A stretch of DNA of 64,000 bases, taken from assembly GCA_028752905.1 (NCBI GenBank), contig JAQNBH010000299.1, forward strand, positions 404,501 to 468,500, read 5' to 3'. Position 1 is the stretch's first letter. Each line of letters begins with the position of its first letter. The notes under the pieces are model-generated. The model ran no database searches and was not told the origin of the DNA. It saw only the letters and a program-made list of their open reading frames with translations. A program made the position numbers and the translations under genes. This DNA comes from Cladorhizidae sp. MBARI D1340-BT2. Taxonomy: Eukaryota; Porifera; Demospongiae; Poecilosclerida; Cladorhizidae. Of this stretch, positions 1 to 10,987 are shown piece by piece.

Positions 1-3000
1 CCATGCTAGGTATATAACCATGCTAGGTGTATAACTATGCTAGGTGTATAACCATGCTAGGTGTATAACCATGCTAGGTGTAATACCATGCGAGGTGTAT
101 AACCATGCTAGGTGTATGTATAGCCATGCTAGGTGTAATACCATGATAGGTGTAATACCATATTAGGTGTATAACCATGCTTGGTGTATAGCCATGCTAG
201 GTGTATAACCATGCTAGGTATATAACCATGCTAGGTGTAATACCATGATAGGTATATAACCATGCTACTGTAGGTGTATAACTATGCTAGGTGTATAACC
301 ATGCTAGGTGTATAACTATGCTAGGTGTATAACCATGCTAGGTGTATAACCATGCTAGGTGTATAACCATGCTAGGTATATAACCATGCTAGGTGTATAA
401 CCATGCTAGGTATATAACCATGCTAGGTGTAATACCATGATACTGTAGGTGTAATACCATGCTAGGTGTATAACCATGCTAGGTATATAACCATGCTAGG
501 TGTAATATGTAATAGGTGTAATACCATGCTAGGTGTATAACCATGCTAGGTATATAACCATGCTAGGTGTAATACCATGATAGGTGTAATACCATGCTAG
601 GTGTATAACCATGCTAGGTATATAACCATGCTAGGTGTATTACCATTATAGGTGTAATACCATGCTAGGTGTATAACCATGCTAGGTATATAACCATGCT
701 AGGTGTAATACCATGATAGGTGTAATACCATGCTAGGTGTATAACCATGCTAGGTATATAACCATGCTAGGTGTAATACCATGATAGGTGTATAACCATG
801 CTAGGTATATAACCATGCTAGGTGTAATACCATGATAGGTGTAATACCATGCTAGGTGTATAACCATGCTAGGTATATAACCATGCTAGGTGTAATACCA
901 TGATAGGTGTAATACCATGCTAGGTGTATAACCATGCTAGGTATATAACCATGCTAGGTGTAATACCATGATAGGTGTAATACCATGCTAGGTGTATAAC
1001 CATGCTAGGTATATAACCATGCTAGGTGTAATACCATGATAGGTGTAATACCATGCTAGGTGTATAACCATGCTAGGTATATAACCATGCTAGGTGTAAT
1101 ACCATGATAGGTGTAATACCATGCTAGGTGTATAACCATGCTAGGTATATAACCATGCTAGGTGTAATACCATGATAGGTGTAATACCATGCTAGGTGTA
1201 TAACCATGCTAGGTATATAACCATGCTAAGTGTAATACCATGATAGGTGTAATACCATGCTAGGTGTATAACCATGCTAGGTATATAACCATGCTAGGTG
1301 TAATACCATGATAGGTGTAATACCATGCTAGGTGTATAACCATGCTAGGTATATAACCATGCTAGGTGTATAACCATTCTAGGTATATAACCATGCTAGG
1401 TGTATAAACATGCTAGGTGTATAACCATGCTAGGTGTATAACCGTGCTAGATATATAACCATGCTAGGTATATAACCATGCTAGGTGTAATACCATGATA
1501 GGTGTAATACCATGCTAGGTGTATAACCATGCTAGGTATATAACCATGCTAGGTGTAATACCATGATAGGTGTAATACCATGCTAGGTGTATAACCATGC
1601 TAGGTATATAACCATGCTAGGTGTATAACCATTCTAGGTATATAACCATGCTAGGTGTATAAACATGCTAGGTGTATAACCATGCTAGGTGTATAACCGT
1701 GCTAGGTATATAACCATGCTAGGTGTATAACCATTCTAGGTATATAACCATGCTAGGTGTATAAACATGCTAGGTGTATAACCATGCTAGGTGTATAACC
1801 ATGCTAGGTGTATAACCATGCTAGGTGTATAACCATGCTAGGTATATAACCATGCTAGGTGTATAACCATGCTAGGTATATAACCATGCTAGGTGTAATA
1901 CCATGATAGGTGTAATACCATGCTAGGTGTATAACCATGCTAGGTATATAACCATGCTAGGTGTATAACCATTCTAGGTATATAACCATGCTAGGTGTAT
2001 AAACATGCTAGGTGTATAACCATGCTAGGTGTATAACCATGCTAGGTGTAATACCATGATAGGTGTAATACCATGCTAGGTGTATAACCATGCTAGGTAT
2101 ATAACCATGCTAGGTGTAATACCATGATAGGTGTAATACCATGCTAGGTGTATAACCATGCTAGGTATATAACCGTGCTAGGTGTATAACCATTCTAGGT
2201 ATATAACCATGCTAGGTGTATAAACATGCTAGGTGTATAACCATGCTAGGTGTATAACCGTGCTAGGTATATAACCATGCTAGGTGTATAACCATTCTAG
2301 GTATATAACCATGCTAGGTGTATAAACATGCTAGGTGTATAACCATGCTAGGTGTATAACCATGCTAGGTGTATAACCATGCTAGGTGTATAACCATGCT
2401 AGGTGTATAACCATGCTAGGTGTATAACCATGCTAGGTATATAACCATGCTAGGTGTATAACCATGCTAGGTATATAACCATGCTAGGTGTATAACCATG
2501 CTAGGTGTAATACCATGCTAGGTGTATAACCATGCTAGGTATATAACCATGCTAGGTGTATAACCATTCTAGGTATATAACCATTCTAGGTATATAACCA
2601 TGCTAGGTGTATAAACATGCTAGGTGTATAACCATGCTAGGTGTATAACCATGCTAGGTGTATAACCATGCTAGGTGTATAACCATGCTAGGTGTATAAC
2701 CATGCTAGGTGTATAACCATGCTAGGTATATAACCATGCTAGGTGTATAACCATGCTACAGTAGGTATATAACCATGCTAGGTGTATAACCATGCTAGGT
2801 GTATAGCCATGCTAGGTGTATAGCCATGCTAGGTGTATAACCATGCTAGGTATATAACCATGCTAGGTGTATAACCATGCTAGGTGTATGACCATGCTAG
2901 GTGTATAGCCATGCTAGGTGTATAACTATGCTAGGTGTATAACCATGCTAGGTGTATAACTATGCTAGGTGTATAGCCATGCTAGGTGTATAGCCATGCT

Positions 3001-3818
3001 AGGTGTATAACCATGCTAGGTATATAACCATGCTAGGTGTATAACCATGCTAGGTGTATAACCATGCTAGGTGTATAACCATGCTAGGTATATAACCATG
3101 CTTGGTGTATAACCATGCTAGGTATATAACCATGCTAGGTGTATAACTATGCTACGTGTATAACCATGCTAGGTGTATAACAATGCTAGGTATATAACCA
3201 TGCTAGGTGTATAACCATGCTAGGTGTATAACCATGCTAGGTATATAACCATGCTAGGTGTATAGCCATGCTAGGTGTATAACCATGCTAGGTATATAAC
3301 CATGCTAGGTGTATAACCATGCTAGGTGAATAACCATGCTAGGTGTATAACCATGCTAGGTATATAACCATGCTTGGTGTATAACCATGCTAGGTATATA
3401 ACCATGCTAGGTGTATAACTATGCTACGTGTATAACCATGCTAGGTGTATAACCATGCTAGGTATATAACCATGCTAGGTGTATAACCATGCTAGTTATA
3501 TAACCATGCTAGGTGTATAACTATGCTACGTGTATAACCATGCTAGGTATATAACCATGCTTGGTGTATAACCATGCTAGGTATATAACCATGCTAGGTG
3601 TATAACCATGCTAGGTGTATAACCATGCTAGGTGTATAACCATGCTAGGTATATAACCATGCTAGGTGTATAACCATGCTAGGTATATAACCATTCTAGG
3701 TATATAACCATGCTAGGTGTATAACCATGCTAGGTATATAACCATTCTAGGTATATAACTATGCTACGTGTATAACCATGCTAGGTGTATAACCATGCTA
3801 GGTATATAACCATGCTAG
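1..3818. repeat. 17-bp satellite, about 220 units
   Basis: Tandem units of ccatgctaggtgtataa with frequent variants (ggtatataa, ggtgtaata, ccatgatagg, ccattctagg). The array runs off the left edge of the window and ends at 3,818 inside a unit, fused to piggyBac flank at a shared CTAG. The same satellite recurs at 22,677-24,645 and 47,476-48,515. No open frame of note runs through it. Confidence 0.97.
520..1365. repeat. 68-bp higher-order repeat inside the 17-bp satellite
   Basis: Here four variant 17-bp units alternate in a fixed order: one ending gtgtataa, one ending gtatataa, one ending gtgtaata, and one beginning ccatgatagg. Identical text returns every 68 bases, for example at 841 and 909. 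This is a higher-order repeat built by amplification of a four-unit block, as in centromeric satellites. Edges are approximate. Confidence 0.85.
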
Positions 3819-5215
3819 AGGCATGTTTTGTCAGAAGATGCATGTTAAAACATCCAAGGCAGGACCCTCCTCTGTTTGGCAGACCCCCACAACTAATTAA
3901 AAAAAATCAAAAGCTGTAAATTGGTTTGTAGCTGTCCGATCTCTTTTGTTGCTGGTAGCAGTAAGTGCAACGTCCTCGACTGCGCCCAGAGGTTACAGGG
4001 TTCTTTATTGGGAAGTGGAGGAAAGGAAGACTCTTTATAATGGAGCCACACCCAGCTCTGTGTCGGCTACAATAACTTCCAATTATCTCCTTGGCTAACT
4101 GAATCCTGAACTTCTTGATCGTAAGTTCACTTCCGCTTCCTGACCATCCTTTGTGTAGAATGAAGGCGTTTGTTATGGCCACATCGATCAGAAAGTTAAA
4201 TATGTCTTTGTAGCTTTTCACCCTGCACCTATAATATCCTCTGATCTGATCCCCTCCTCCCATGTATTTATTGTAGGACTGGATAGCTAAGGGGCAGCTT
4301 ATTTCCTCTCTGCAGCCATTGTTTGTATGCCGAATGACTGAGGTGACGCTCTTGGGGTCGCTGTTGGTGTACATAATCATGACGATTTTTCGTTCCTGCC
4401 ATGCATTTACACACACTTTTCCACATTGCGTGGTTAGTGACTGGCCCCTAAAAATGTTTAGAAGTTCATATAATGAGTATATCATAGTTGTGGTAAATAA
4501 CATGCATGAACTGATATACAACACCAAAATGTTTGTGGCATATCACTAACTTGTGTTAATCTAGTGCACATTTTACCTTTTCTTGAATTTGCCTTTCTCC
4601 AGCTCCTCGGGTAAACCACGCCTATCTTTCCTGGCTGTCCCACATCCATAACTCCCTCTCCTCTCCAAATCAACCAACAGACTATGCGAGGTAAAAAAAG
4701 CTGTCAAAGTACACGTTAGTTCCTTGACCACTCTTGCCCCCAAGTGGTGTTCAACTGCACCTTTCTTTTTACCCGTGTAAATCTCTGTGTGAAAAAACCA
4801 TTTCGGCTATCAGCCCGAACCCACACCTTGATTCCTCTTTTGATGGGTTTCAATGGCATGTATTGCTTCAGTGATGAATGACCTTGAAAGTTGATCATAG
4901 CCTCATCGATTGCAATCTCGTAGTTCGGCCTGTATATTGATGAAAAATTGTGTTGAAAATGGCTGACAAGAGGTTGGATTTTCCCCAGCCTGTCATAATT
5001 TTCACTGCCCCTTGGGGAAAGTGAACTAAGCCTCATAGACACATATGATGTACTAGGCCACAGAGCGACTTAAGCTGAATTAAGCAACCGAGACACTTAT
5101 ACTGAACTAGGCAACAGAGATACCTCTGCGGGCAAACAGTTGCATTTTTTAAAAAACTTATGGTTACAACTTTAGAGCTCCGTAGATTCTGCAAACTTCA
5201 TGGTATGGACTTCAT
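3819..5215 (-). pseudogene. piggyBac-family transposase remnant, copy 1
   Basis: Two reading-frame pieces on the minus strand match a piggyBac (DDE_Tnp_1_7) transposase of the PGBD4-like type. The upstream piece (about 4,716-5,042) has the first catalytic aspartate in IDEAMINFQGHSSLKQYMPL and continues KPIKRGIKVWVRAD. The downstream piece (about 3,907-4,527) has YNKYMGGGDQIRGYY, where family members normally read GGVDxxDQ, so one conserved acidic residue and its neighbours look lost. The N-terminal third is absent. About 30 bases around the second catalytic aspartate, present in copy 2 near 25,809-25,838, are deleted here, as are about 285 bases near 3,932. The left edge is cut by 17-bp satellite and the right edge is fused to a Kolobok-like fragment. 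It is clearly non-functional. Confidence 0.9.
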
Positions 5216-6273
5216 GGATACTGCAGCTTGATGTCTTCCAGACCAGAATGACTAATTCCAGCAATGCGAGGACCCAGTAACTGACTGGATGTTCAAAGAA
5301 TGCTTCTACAGATACAGGGTTTGAGATGTCTCGAGTGTTACTACAATTTGAACAAAAAGTAAACCATGCCTGCCCTACGGGCTTCAGTTGCAAGGGAGCT
5401 CAGTTACCAACTTATTACACCTTTCTATGACCTCTCTAAGCTTATCAAAGTTTATTATACGATTACCCTTACCTAGTTCTCCAACACCACCCAAGTCCAA
5501 AGAGGTAGAGCCAGCAGATCCAGTAGCAACAGCCACAGAAGCAGCTGAACGATCCATGAGAGCCAACTTCTTCCTGGGCATAGTCACTGGTCATAGTCAC
5601 CAATGGAACTGGCCTATCTTCAGACATTTGCAATTGATTGCAAGGTAAGTGAAGGTTCACAGAAGGCGCTACCTCACCCACAGGATCCAAGAAACTCACT
5701 AACAAAGGAAGGAAACAGCTAGTAACTTTTTAGTATGGAGATAAACATTAAAACTTGCCTTGCGCGGCTACTGTGACAGGCTCAACAACAGCCGCCTGTA
5801 GGGCTTTCTTCTTCTTGTCTTCACTCTTCTTGAATCCTTGGCCTTTCTGTTAAAATGCTTCTCTGTTCTCTTCCCCATAACTCAACAGTGTAAAAGTTTC
5901 AAGTGAACCTTGACCTAAAAAAAACGTGCTCGTCTTAGCGGTTGCGCACTACCCCCCAACCTGGCCAATTCATTGCGCAAACGACTGGTAAGGGTCTCCA
6001 TGAAATTGGCAACATTTTGATATATAAAAACTGTATTTTGGGTAGGCGATCATCGCCGACCGCCCGATTGTAGCCAGGTAAGACTGGGAGAGAACCTCTT
6101 CCAATGTGAAGTGAAATGAAATGAAATGCGCTGTATAAAAATGGCTATATCTTCTGATGCAAGGATTCACTTGCTCTGAAACTTGAAACTCAAACTCCAG
6201 ACATATTATGAACCCTTTTGGACCCATAAAAAAAAATATAGAAAAAATATGTGTTTTCAGCCCTCTTCCCCCC
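5216..6273 (-). pseudogene. Kolobok/Mutator-like transposon, 5' half, copy 1
   Basis: This matches the right half of the complete element at 55,032-57,932. It holds the presumed first exon (start codon 5,876-5,878 on the minus strand), a GC-type splice donor (CAAG|GCAAGT) and the second exon beginning TMPRKKLALMDRSAASVA. A missing T in the first exon (TTTAAC against TTTAAAC in copy 3) shifts its frame, and about 10 bases are lost at the CxxC-like segment near 5,410. The element ends at its normal G-rich terminus next to TTAA (6,274-6,277), but its left half is gone: at about 5,216 it is fused to piggyBac flank. The DDE catalytic part is missing, so it is dead. Confidence 0.85.
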
Positions 6274-6277
6274 TTAA

Positions 6278-6912
6278 CCCTTTCACTGCGCATACCCGGT
6301 ACTACCGGGTAGAAAAAAATGTCGTTGAATTGCGCGTACCCGGTACTACCGGGTATGTGAAAATAATCATTTTTAAATTCCGCGTGCACTGCACGTGCCA
6401 GCTATTGTTTTTTTCCTATGAACTAGAGATGATTTCCACTTGGAAAGTCGTGTTTCCCAGCGGTAGGCAGCGGAATGACGCGAGCGCGGCCTCAGAAGGC
6501 AACGAAGTTGTGGACCAGACAGCGTGGACAACTTTGATTTGGACGATACAGGTAATTCGTTTCCAACAGTTGACTACGATAATGCCGACAGTGATTGGGA
6601 GTATTCCATGGACGAGACCGATGATTTGCTCAACTTGGGCGGCCCTGCACAGGGCCAAGGTGACAATGCCATGTCTGTAGATTGAAACGACATCAATATG
6701 GCCGCCATTAGGTCACATGACCACCTAATTATTCAAAATACCAAATTTCAATTTTTTCCCCATAGGCCAACCTCTTGCCCACCCAAAAACATAAAAAGAA
6801 TTTCAAAATAACCTCTTAGTCTTTTTTTGGCATTGATTTCAAAATCACCTTTTTTTTTGGCAAAAAAAGCCAGCACAGGGGGGGTATTTACCTGGCTGCA
6901 GCAGTGAAAGGG
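6278..6912. mobile_element. Non-autonomous piggyBac-type element with TTAA duplication
   Basis: The 635-bp insert is flanked by TTAA at 6,274-6,277 and 6,913-6,916. Its ends are perfect 12-bp inverted repeats, CCCTTTCACTGC, of the CCYT type used by piggyBac. Copy B at 27,400-27,403 has a single TTAA with the same outer flanks, so the empty site is preserved. Near the left end lie two copies of the palindrome tacccggtactaccgggta (about 6,292 and 6,338). One plus-strand frame ending near 6,684 gives an acidic peptide with DYDNADSDWEYSMDETDD, like the acidic N-terminus of a piggyBac transposase. This suggests an internally deleted derivative of a coding parent. Confidence 0.93.
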
Positions 6913-6916
6913 TTAA

Positions 6917-8140
6917 GAGAGGAGAATTGTTGGAAATAGACACAGCTACAGTTAAAAATTAATATAAAATCTGGAATGCAATAGTACCTAGCAACCATAT
7001 ATTACGCAACCATATATTACGGGATAGCATTATTGTTGATAAACATGTGGTAATTTTTACACACTGACCACAAAGTATGAATATGATTATGGATTTAATC
7101 AATATAAGAACATTGATTATATATAATTTTTGCCTAAATATTTTTGGTTGTATTTCAAACAATGTGGTTAGGATGTTGTGACCACATCCAATGAATATGA
7201 TTGTGTATTTATAAACATAATATTGCTTCTAACGTTTTTTACATAAATATGTTTCTATTACTTGAAACAATGTGGTCAAATGCTTGTGACCACATTCTGA
7301 CCATAGCATATGAATATGATTATGCTTGTTTATCAACATAAAACATTGTTTATGATGATAAATGCATTTTTTATATAATTTTTTTATATAATACTCTGGT
7401 CAAGATTATGTGACCATAATGATAATGATGATAAAAAAAAAATAATAAAAATAAAAATAAAAAAATAATAATAATATAAAAAAAACACTTTAAACATGCT
7501 GAATACAACTATGAATATTATTATGCTTATTTATCAATACAACAGATCCCAGTTGAACACGGACCTGAGATACAAAGCTGCCTCCTCCAGGATAGCAACC
7601 CAGTGAGCATCATACTCCAAGAGACATTTTAGGTGCACTGTCTCCATACCATAAGAACATTGCTTATAATCCTGAGTATATTGTTTACATACATATTATT
7701 TGACACAATGTGACTATTTTTATATATATATATATCACAATGTTACTATTATTATTTATATATATATGACATACTGTATAATGGATTTGGCTTATTGAGA
7801 ATGAACATAATTCAATAACTTATAGCCATTTTGCCAAGGAACTATATAGCGTCTCTTGTTACCATCGAGCACCACGAGGAGGTATGGCTATATTGCCCGA
7901 CACACAACACACACATAAAACACATAAATCATATCACAACAACAACAAAATTAAAAAATCACATTACACATTGTGTGCAGAAAAGCATGTTGCTGCAACA
8001 TGATGCACTTTCAATGTGCGACATACAATGTGTAGACAAAGAGTAAGACAACAAATATAACGCATATAACAGTTGGAGATGTAGGACCTGGTACCTTTGT
8101 GTACGTGTAATGTGTTGCACATGACTCCTCTTTTGACCAA
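6917..8140. other. AT-rich low-copy segment, no gene recognised
   Basis: The sequence contains A-rich and AT microsatellites (about 7,430-7,490 and 7,715-7,770) and short motifs repeated with drift, such as caatgtggt...tgtgaccacat with catatgaatatgattatg (about 7,060-7,330). It matches 27,404-28,441, and its first 740 bases also match 49,145-49,866. About 200 bases near 7,883-8,086 are present here and absent from B, where ggtatgg runs straight into acctggtacc. A minus-strand reading near 7,540-7,670 is shared by three copies but resembles nothing I know. Confidence 0.6.
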
Positions 8141-8473
8141 CTATATACCAACCACTGAGTCCAAGTGGTATCTACTAGATGGGTGCGCCAAAGAAGTAGG
8201 TGCAGGACATGTAATGGAGCTATGTGGACTGAATCGAGGAACAGCAGAAGAAACAAGAGCAGCAGTACTGGCAGCAGAAGTACCAGGAGTGGAAGCACCA
8301 CCAGCAGAAGTACCAGAGGTTCCAGCATGAGACCTTAGTTTCTCAGTGGCCACTGGTCGCGACGCCACGACGATCATTGCCTCAGGAAGGCATTCCTCGT
8401 ATAGTAACTGATGGATAACGGACTTGATTTCCTCTTGGGGATGGAATTAGTCTAATCCGTCAAGTATAAATCC
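8141..8473 (-). pseudogene. NACHT-domain ATPase fragment (NLR-like), copy 1
   Basis: Read on the minus strand from about 8,473, the frame gives GFILDGLD, a stop (TAA, 8,447-8,449), then PQEEIKSVIHQLL and EAMIVVASRPVATEKLR. A hydrophobic strand followed by DGLD is the Walker B of NACHT NTPases, and the (V/A)(T/S)SRP segment that follows it at about this spacing is typical of animal NLR proteins. The rest of the frame is a low-complexity Ser/Thr/Ala/Gly/Pro tail ending at 8,141. Only about 40 residues of domain remain, the Walker A part is missing, and the upstream side runs straight into the 29-bp minisatellite. I read it as a decayed gene fragment carried inside the duplicated module. Confidence 0.6.
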
Positions 8474-9904
8474 CAGAGTATATGACTGGCTGAAGAAGAT
8501 CCCAGTGAGAGTATATGCCTGGCTGAAGAAGGTCTCAGAGTATATGACTGGCTGAAGAAGGTCCCAGAGTATATATATGACTGGCTGAAGAAGGTCCCAG
8601 TGAGAGTATATGACTGGCTGAAGAACGTCTCAGAGTAGATGACTGGCTGAAGAAGAACTCAGAGTATATGACTGGCTGAAGAAGATCCAACAGTATATGA
8701 CTGGCTGAAGAAGATCCCAGTGAGAGTATATGACTGGCTGAAGAAGATCCCAGTGAGTGCATATGACTGGCTGAAGAAGGTCTCAGAGTATATGACTGGC
8801 TGAAGAAGGTCCAGAGTTTATGACTGGCTGAAGAAGTCCCCTAGCATATGACTGGCTGAAGAAGATCCCAGTGAGGGTGTTTGGCTGGCTGAAGAAGATC
8901 CCAGAGTATATGACTGGCTGAAGAATGTGCCAGAGTATATGACTGGCTGAAGAAGACCTCAGTGAGAGTATATGACTGGCTGAAGAAGATCCCAGTGGGA
9001 AGTAGATGACTGGCTGAAGAAGGTTTCAGAGTATATGACTGGCTGAAGAAGATCCCAGTGAGAGTATATGACTGGCTGAAGAAGGTCCCAGTGAGAGTAT
9101 ATGACTGGCTGAAGAACGTCTCAGAGTAGATGACTGGCTGAAGAAGATCCAACAGTATATGACTGGCTGAAGAAGATCCCAGTGAGAGCATATGACTGGC
9201 TGAAGAAGGTCTCAGAGTATATGACTGGCTGAAGAAGGTCCCAGAGTATATGACTGGCTGAATAAAATCCCAGTGAGAGTATATCACTGGCTTAGGAAGA
9301 TCCCAGTGAGAGTTTATGACTGGCTGAAGAAGGTCTCGGAGTATATGACTGGCTGAAGAAGGTCTCAGAGTATATGACTGGCTGAAGAAGGTCCCAGAGT
9401 ATATGACTGGCTGAAGAAGGTCCCAGAGTATATGACTGGCTGAATAAAATCCCAGTGAGAGTATATGACTGGCTGAAGGTCTCAGAGTATATGACTGACT
9501 GGCTGAAGAAGGTCCAGAGTTTATGACTGGCTGAAGAAGTCCCCTAGTATATGACTGGCTGAAGAATGTGCCAGAGTATCTGACTGGCTGAAGAAGGTCT
9601 CAGAGTATATGACTGGCTGAAGAATGTGCCAGAGTATCTGACTGGCTGAAGAAGGTCTCAGAGTATATGACTGGCTGAAGAAGGTCCCAGAGTATATGAC
9701 TGGCTGAAGAAGGTCCCAGAGTATATGACTGGCTGAAGAAGGTCCCAGAGTATATGACTGGCTGAAGAAGTATATGACTGGCTCCCAGTGAGAGTATATG
9801 ACTTGCTGAAGAAGATCCCAGTGAGAGTATATGACTGGCTGAAGGTCTCAGAGAATATGACTGACCGAAGAAGGTCTCAGAGCATATATATATAATTATG
9901 ACGG
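8474..9904. repeat. 29-bp minisatellite (29/33-bp unit mix), copy 1
   Basis: Tandem units start gactggctgaagaaggtccc and end agagtatat. A longer form has agtgagagtatat and there are several shortened forms. The same family is at 28,763-29,640. The array abuts the NACHT remnant, whose sequence gggatttatac resembles part of the repeat, so it may have been seeded by that gene fragment. Minus-strand frames rich in SSASHIL and FFSQSYTL are by-products of the repeat. Confidence 0.95.
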
Positions 9905-10012
9905 GCTGGAGAAGGTCCGTGTTAGAGTATATGTCCGTGTTAGAGTATACGCTTCATCTTGTGCTAACTTGCTTCATCTTGTACTAACATGCTTCATCTT
10001 GACAGACTGACA
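9905..10012. repeat. Short direct repeats between arrays
   Basis: Two copies of ggtccgtgttagagtatatg-like sequence are followed by three copies of a roughly 20-bp unit gcttcatcttgtactaacat. The B copy (about 29,655-29,771) has one more of the second unit. Confidence 0.8.
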
Positions 10013-10171
10013 GGTGAGTGCCTGCAGTGACTCCCTCTTACCATGAGGATAAGGAGAGCCACACAGGTGAGTGTCTGCAGTGACTCCCTCTTACCATGAG
10101 GATAAGGAGAGCCACACAGGTTAGTGTCTGCAGTGACTCCCTCTTACCATGAGGATAAGGAGAGCCACACA
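10013..10171. repeat. 53-bp repeat, three copies, copy 1
   Basis: Units start at 10,013, 10,066 and 10,119. Each begins ggtgagtg and ends gagagccacaca, so every junction reads CACACAG|GTGAGTG, a near-consensus 5' splice site. The fourth unit is cut short at ctgcagtgatg. Confidence 0.93.
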
Positions 10172-10192
10172 GGTGAGTGCTGCAGTGATGTC

Positions 10193-10387
10193 CTCTAGCA
10201 TTGGAGGTGCACACCACCTAAGCCTGGGAAAACTACCTGCACCAACATCAGCATGCTCTAGCATTGGAGGTGCACACCACCTAAGCCTGGGAAAACTACC
10301 AGCACCAACATCAGCATGCTCTAGCATTGGAGGTGCACCCCACCTAAGCCTGGGAAAACTACCAGCACCAACATCACATGCTCTAGC
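10193..10387. repeat. 63-bp repeat, three copies, copy 1
   Basis: Units start at 10,193, 10,256 and 10,319 with ctctagcattggaggtgcac and differ by a few bases. Because 63 is divisible by three, both strands stay open, giving 21-residue repeated peptides. No known protein is recognised. Confidence 0.93.
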
Positions 10388-10987
10388 AGTGGTAATACAT
10401 ATACATACCAAAAAAAATCAAGAATAGGGAGGGGAAGTTTCTGTCCCAGGCCGCTTCCTAGGGGGGTGACCAGAATCACTGGTTTGCTTCCCTTGTCGGT
10501 CTCCGCGGCCATTGAAACTAACTATTACATGAAGCGTCTTCTTCGCGTTTCTTTCCCATGAATCAAATCTTTGAACGGAGTACTAAAGTTAGTATAAGTC
10601 CAGAATGTAGCATCCAAATCTTCTCCAATTTGGAAGGCAGCATCTTGCATGTACTGTCATCATATTTTGGGGGGGAAACAACAAAAAAATTGGGGTACTG
10701 TATATAGTGGACCCCTTAAAGAAGTACTGCTTTAGCAACTGTTTCATGTGGTGTAAATCTAGGTCACATTAAATGACTTGCAAATTTATTCTCATGCCAA
10801 TCTTTCTGCAAACTTAGAGTTGAGCTAGTGACATGTGCTCTATCTTGCAATGCCTCATATGGTGTTTTACTTAATGTCTTTTCTGTCGGTTTAAATCTTC
10901 CTCCTCTTCAAATATTTCATGCTGCCATGGTTGCACATATATAGAAGTCTAGCTCATTTTTAAATATGTAGTAGTCTTGCTGCTGAA
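10388..10987. other. Low-copy segment, no gene recognised
   Basis: It is nearly identical to 30,147-30,759. It contains a 7-G run (10,669-10,675) that is 18 G in the B copy. No coding sequence, RNA gene or transposon end was recognised. Confidence 0.6.

Noticed and set aside
4319..4549. Plus-strand ORFs opposite the piggyBac and Kolobok remnants
   Set aside because: They are shadows of minus-strand transposase sequence and encode nothing recognisable.
8535..9287. Minus-strand ORFs with SSASHIL / FFSQSYTL repeats as proteins
   Set aside because: They are products of the 29-bp minisatellite and change frame with every unit-length variant.
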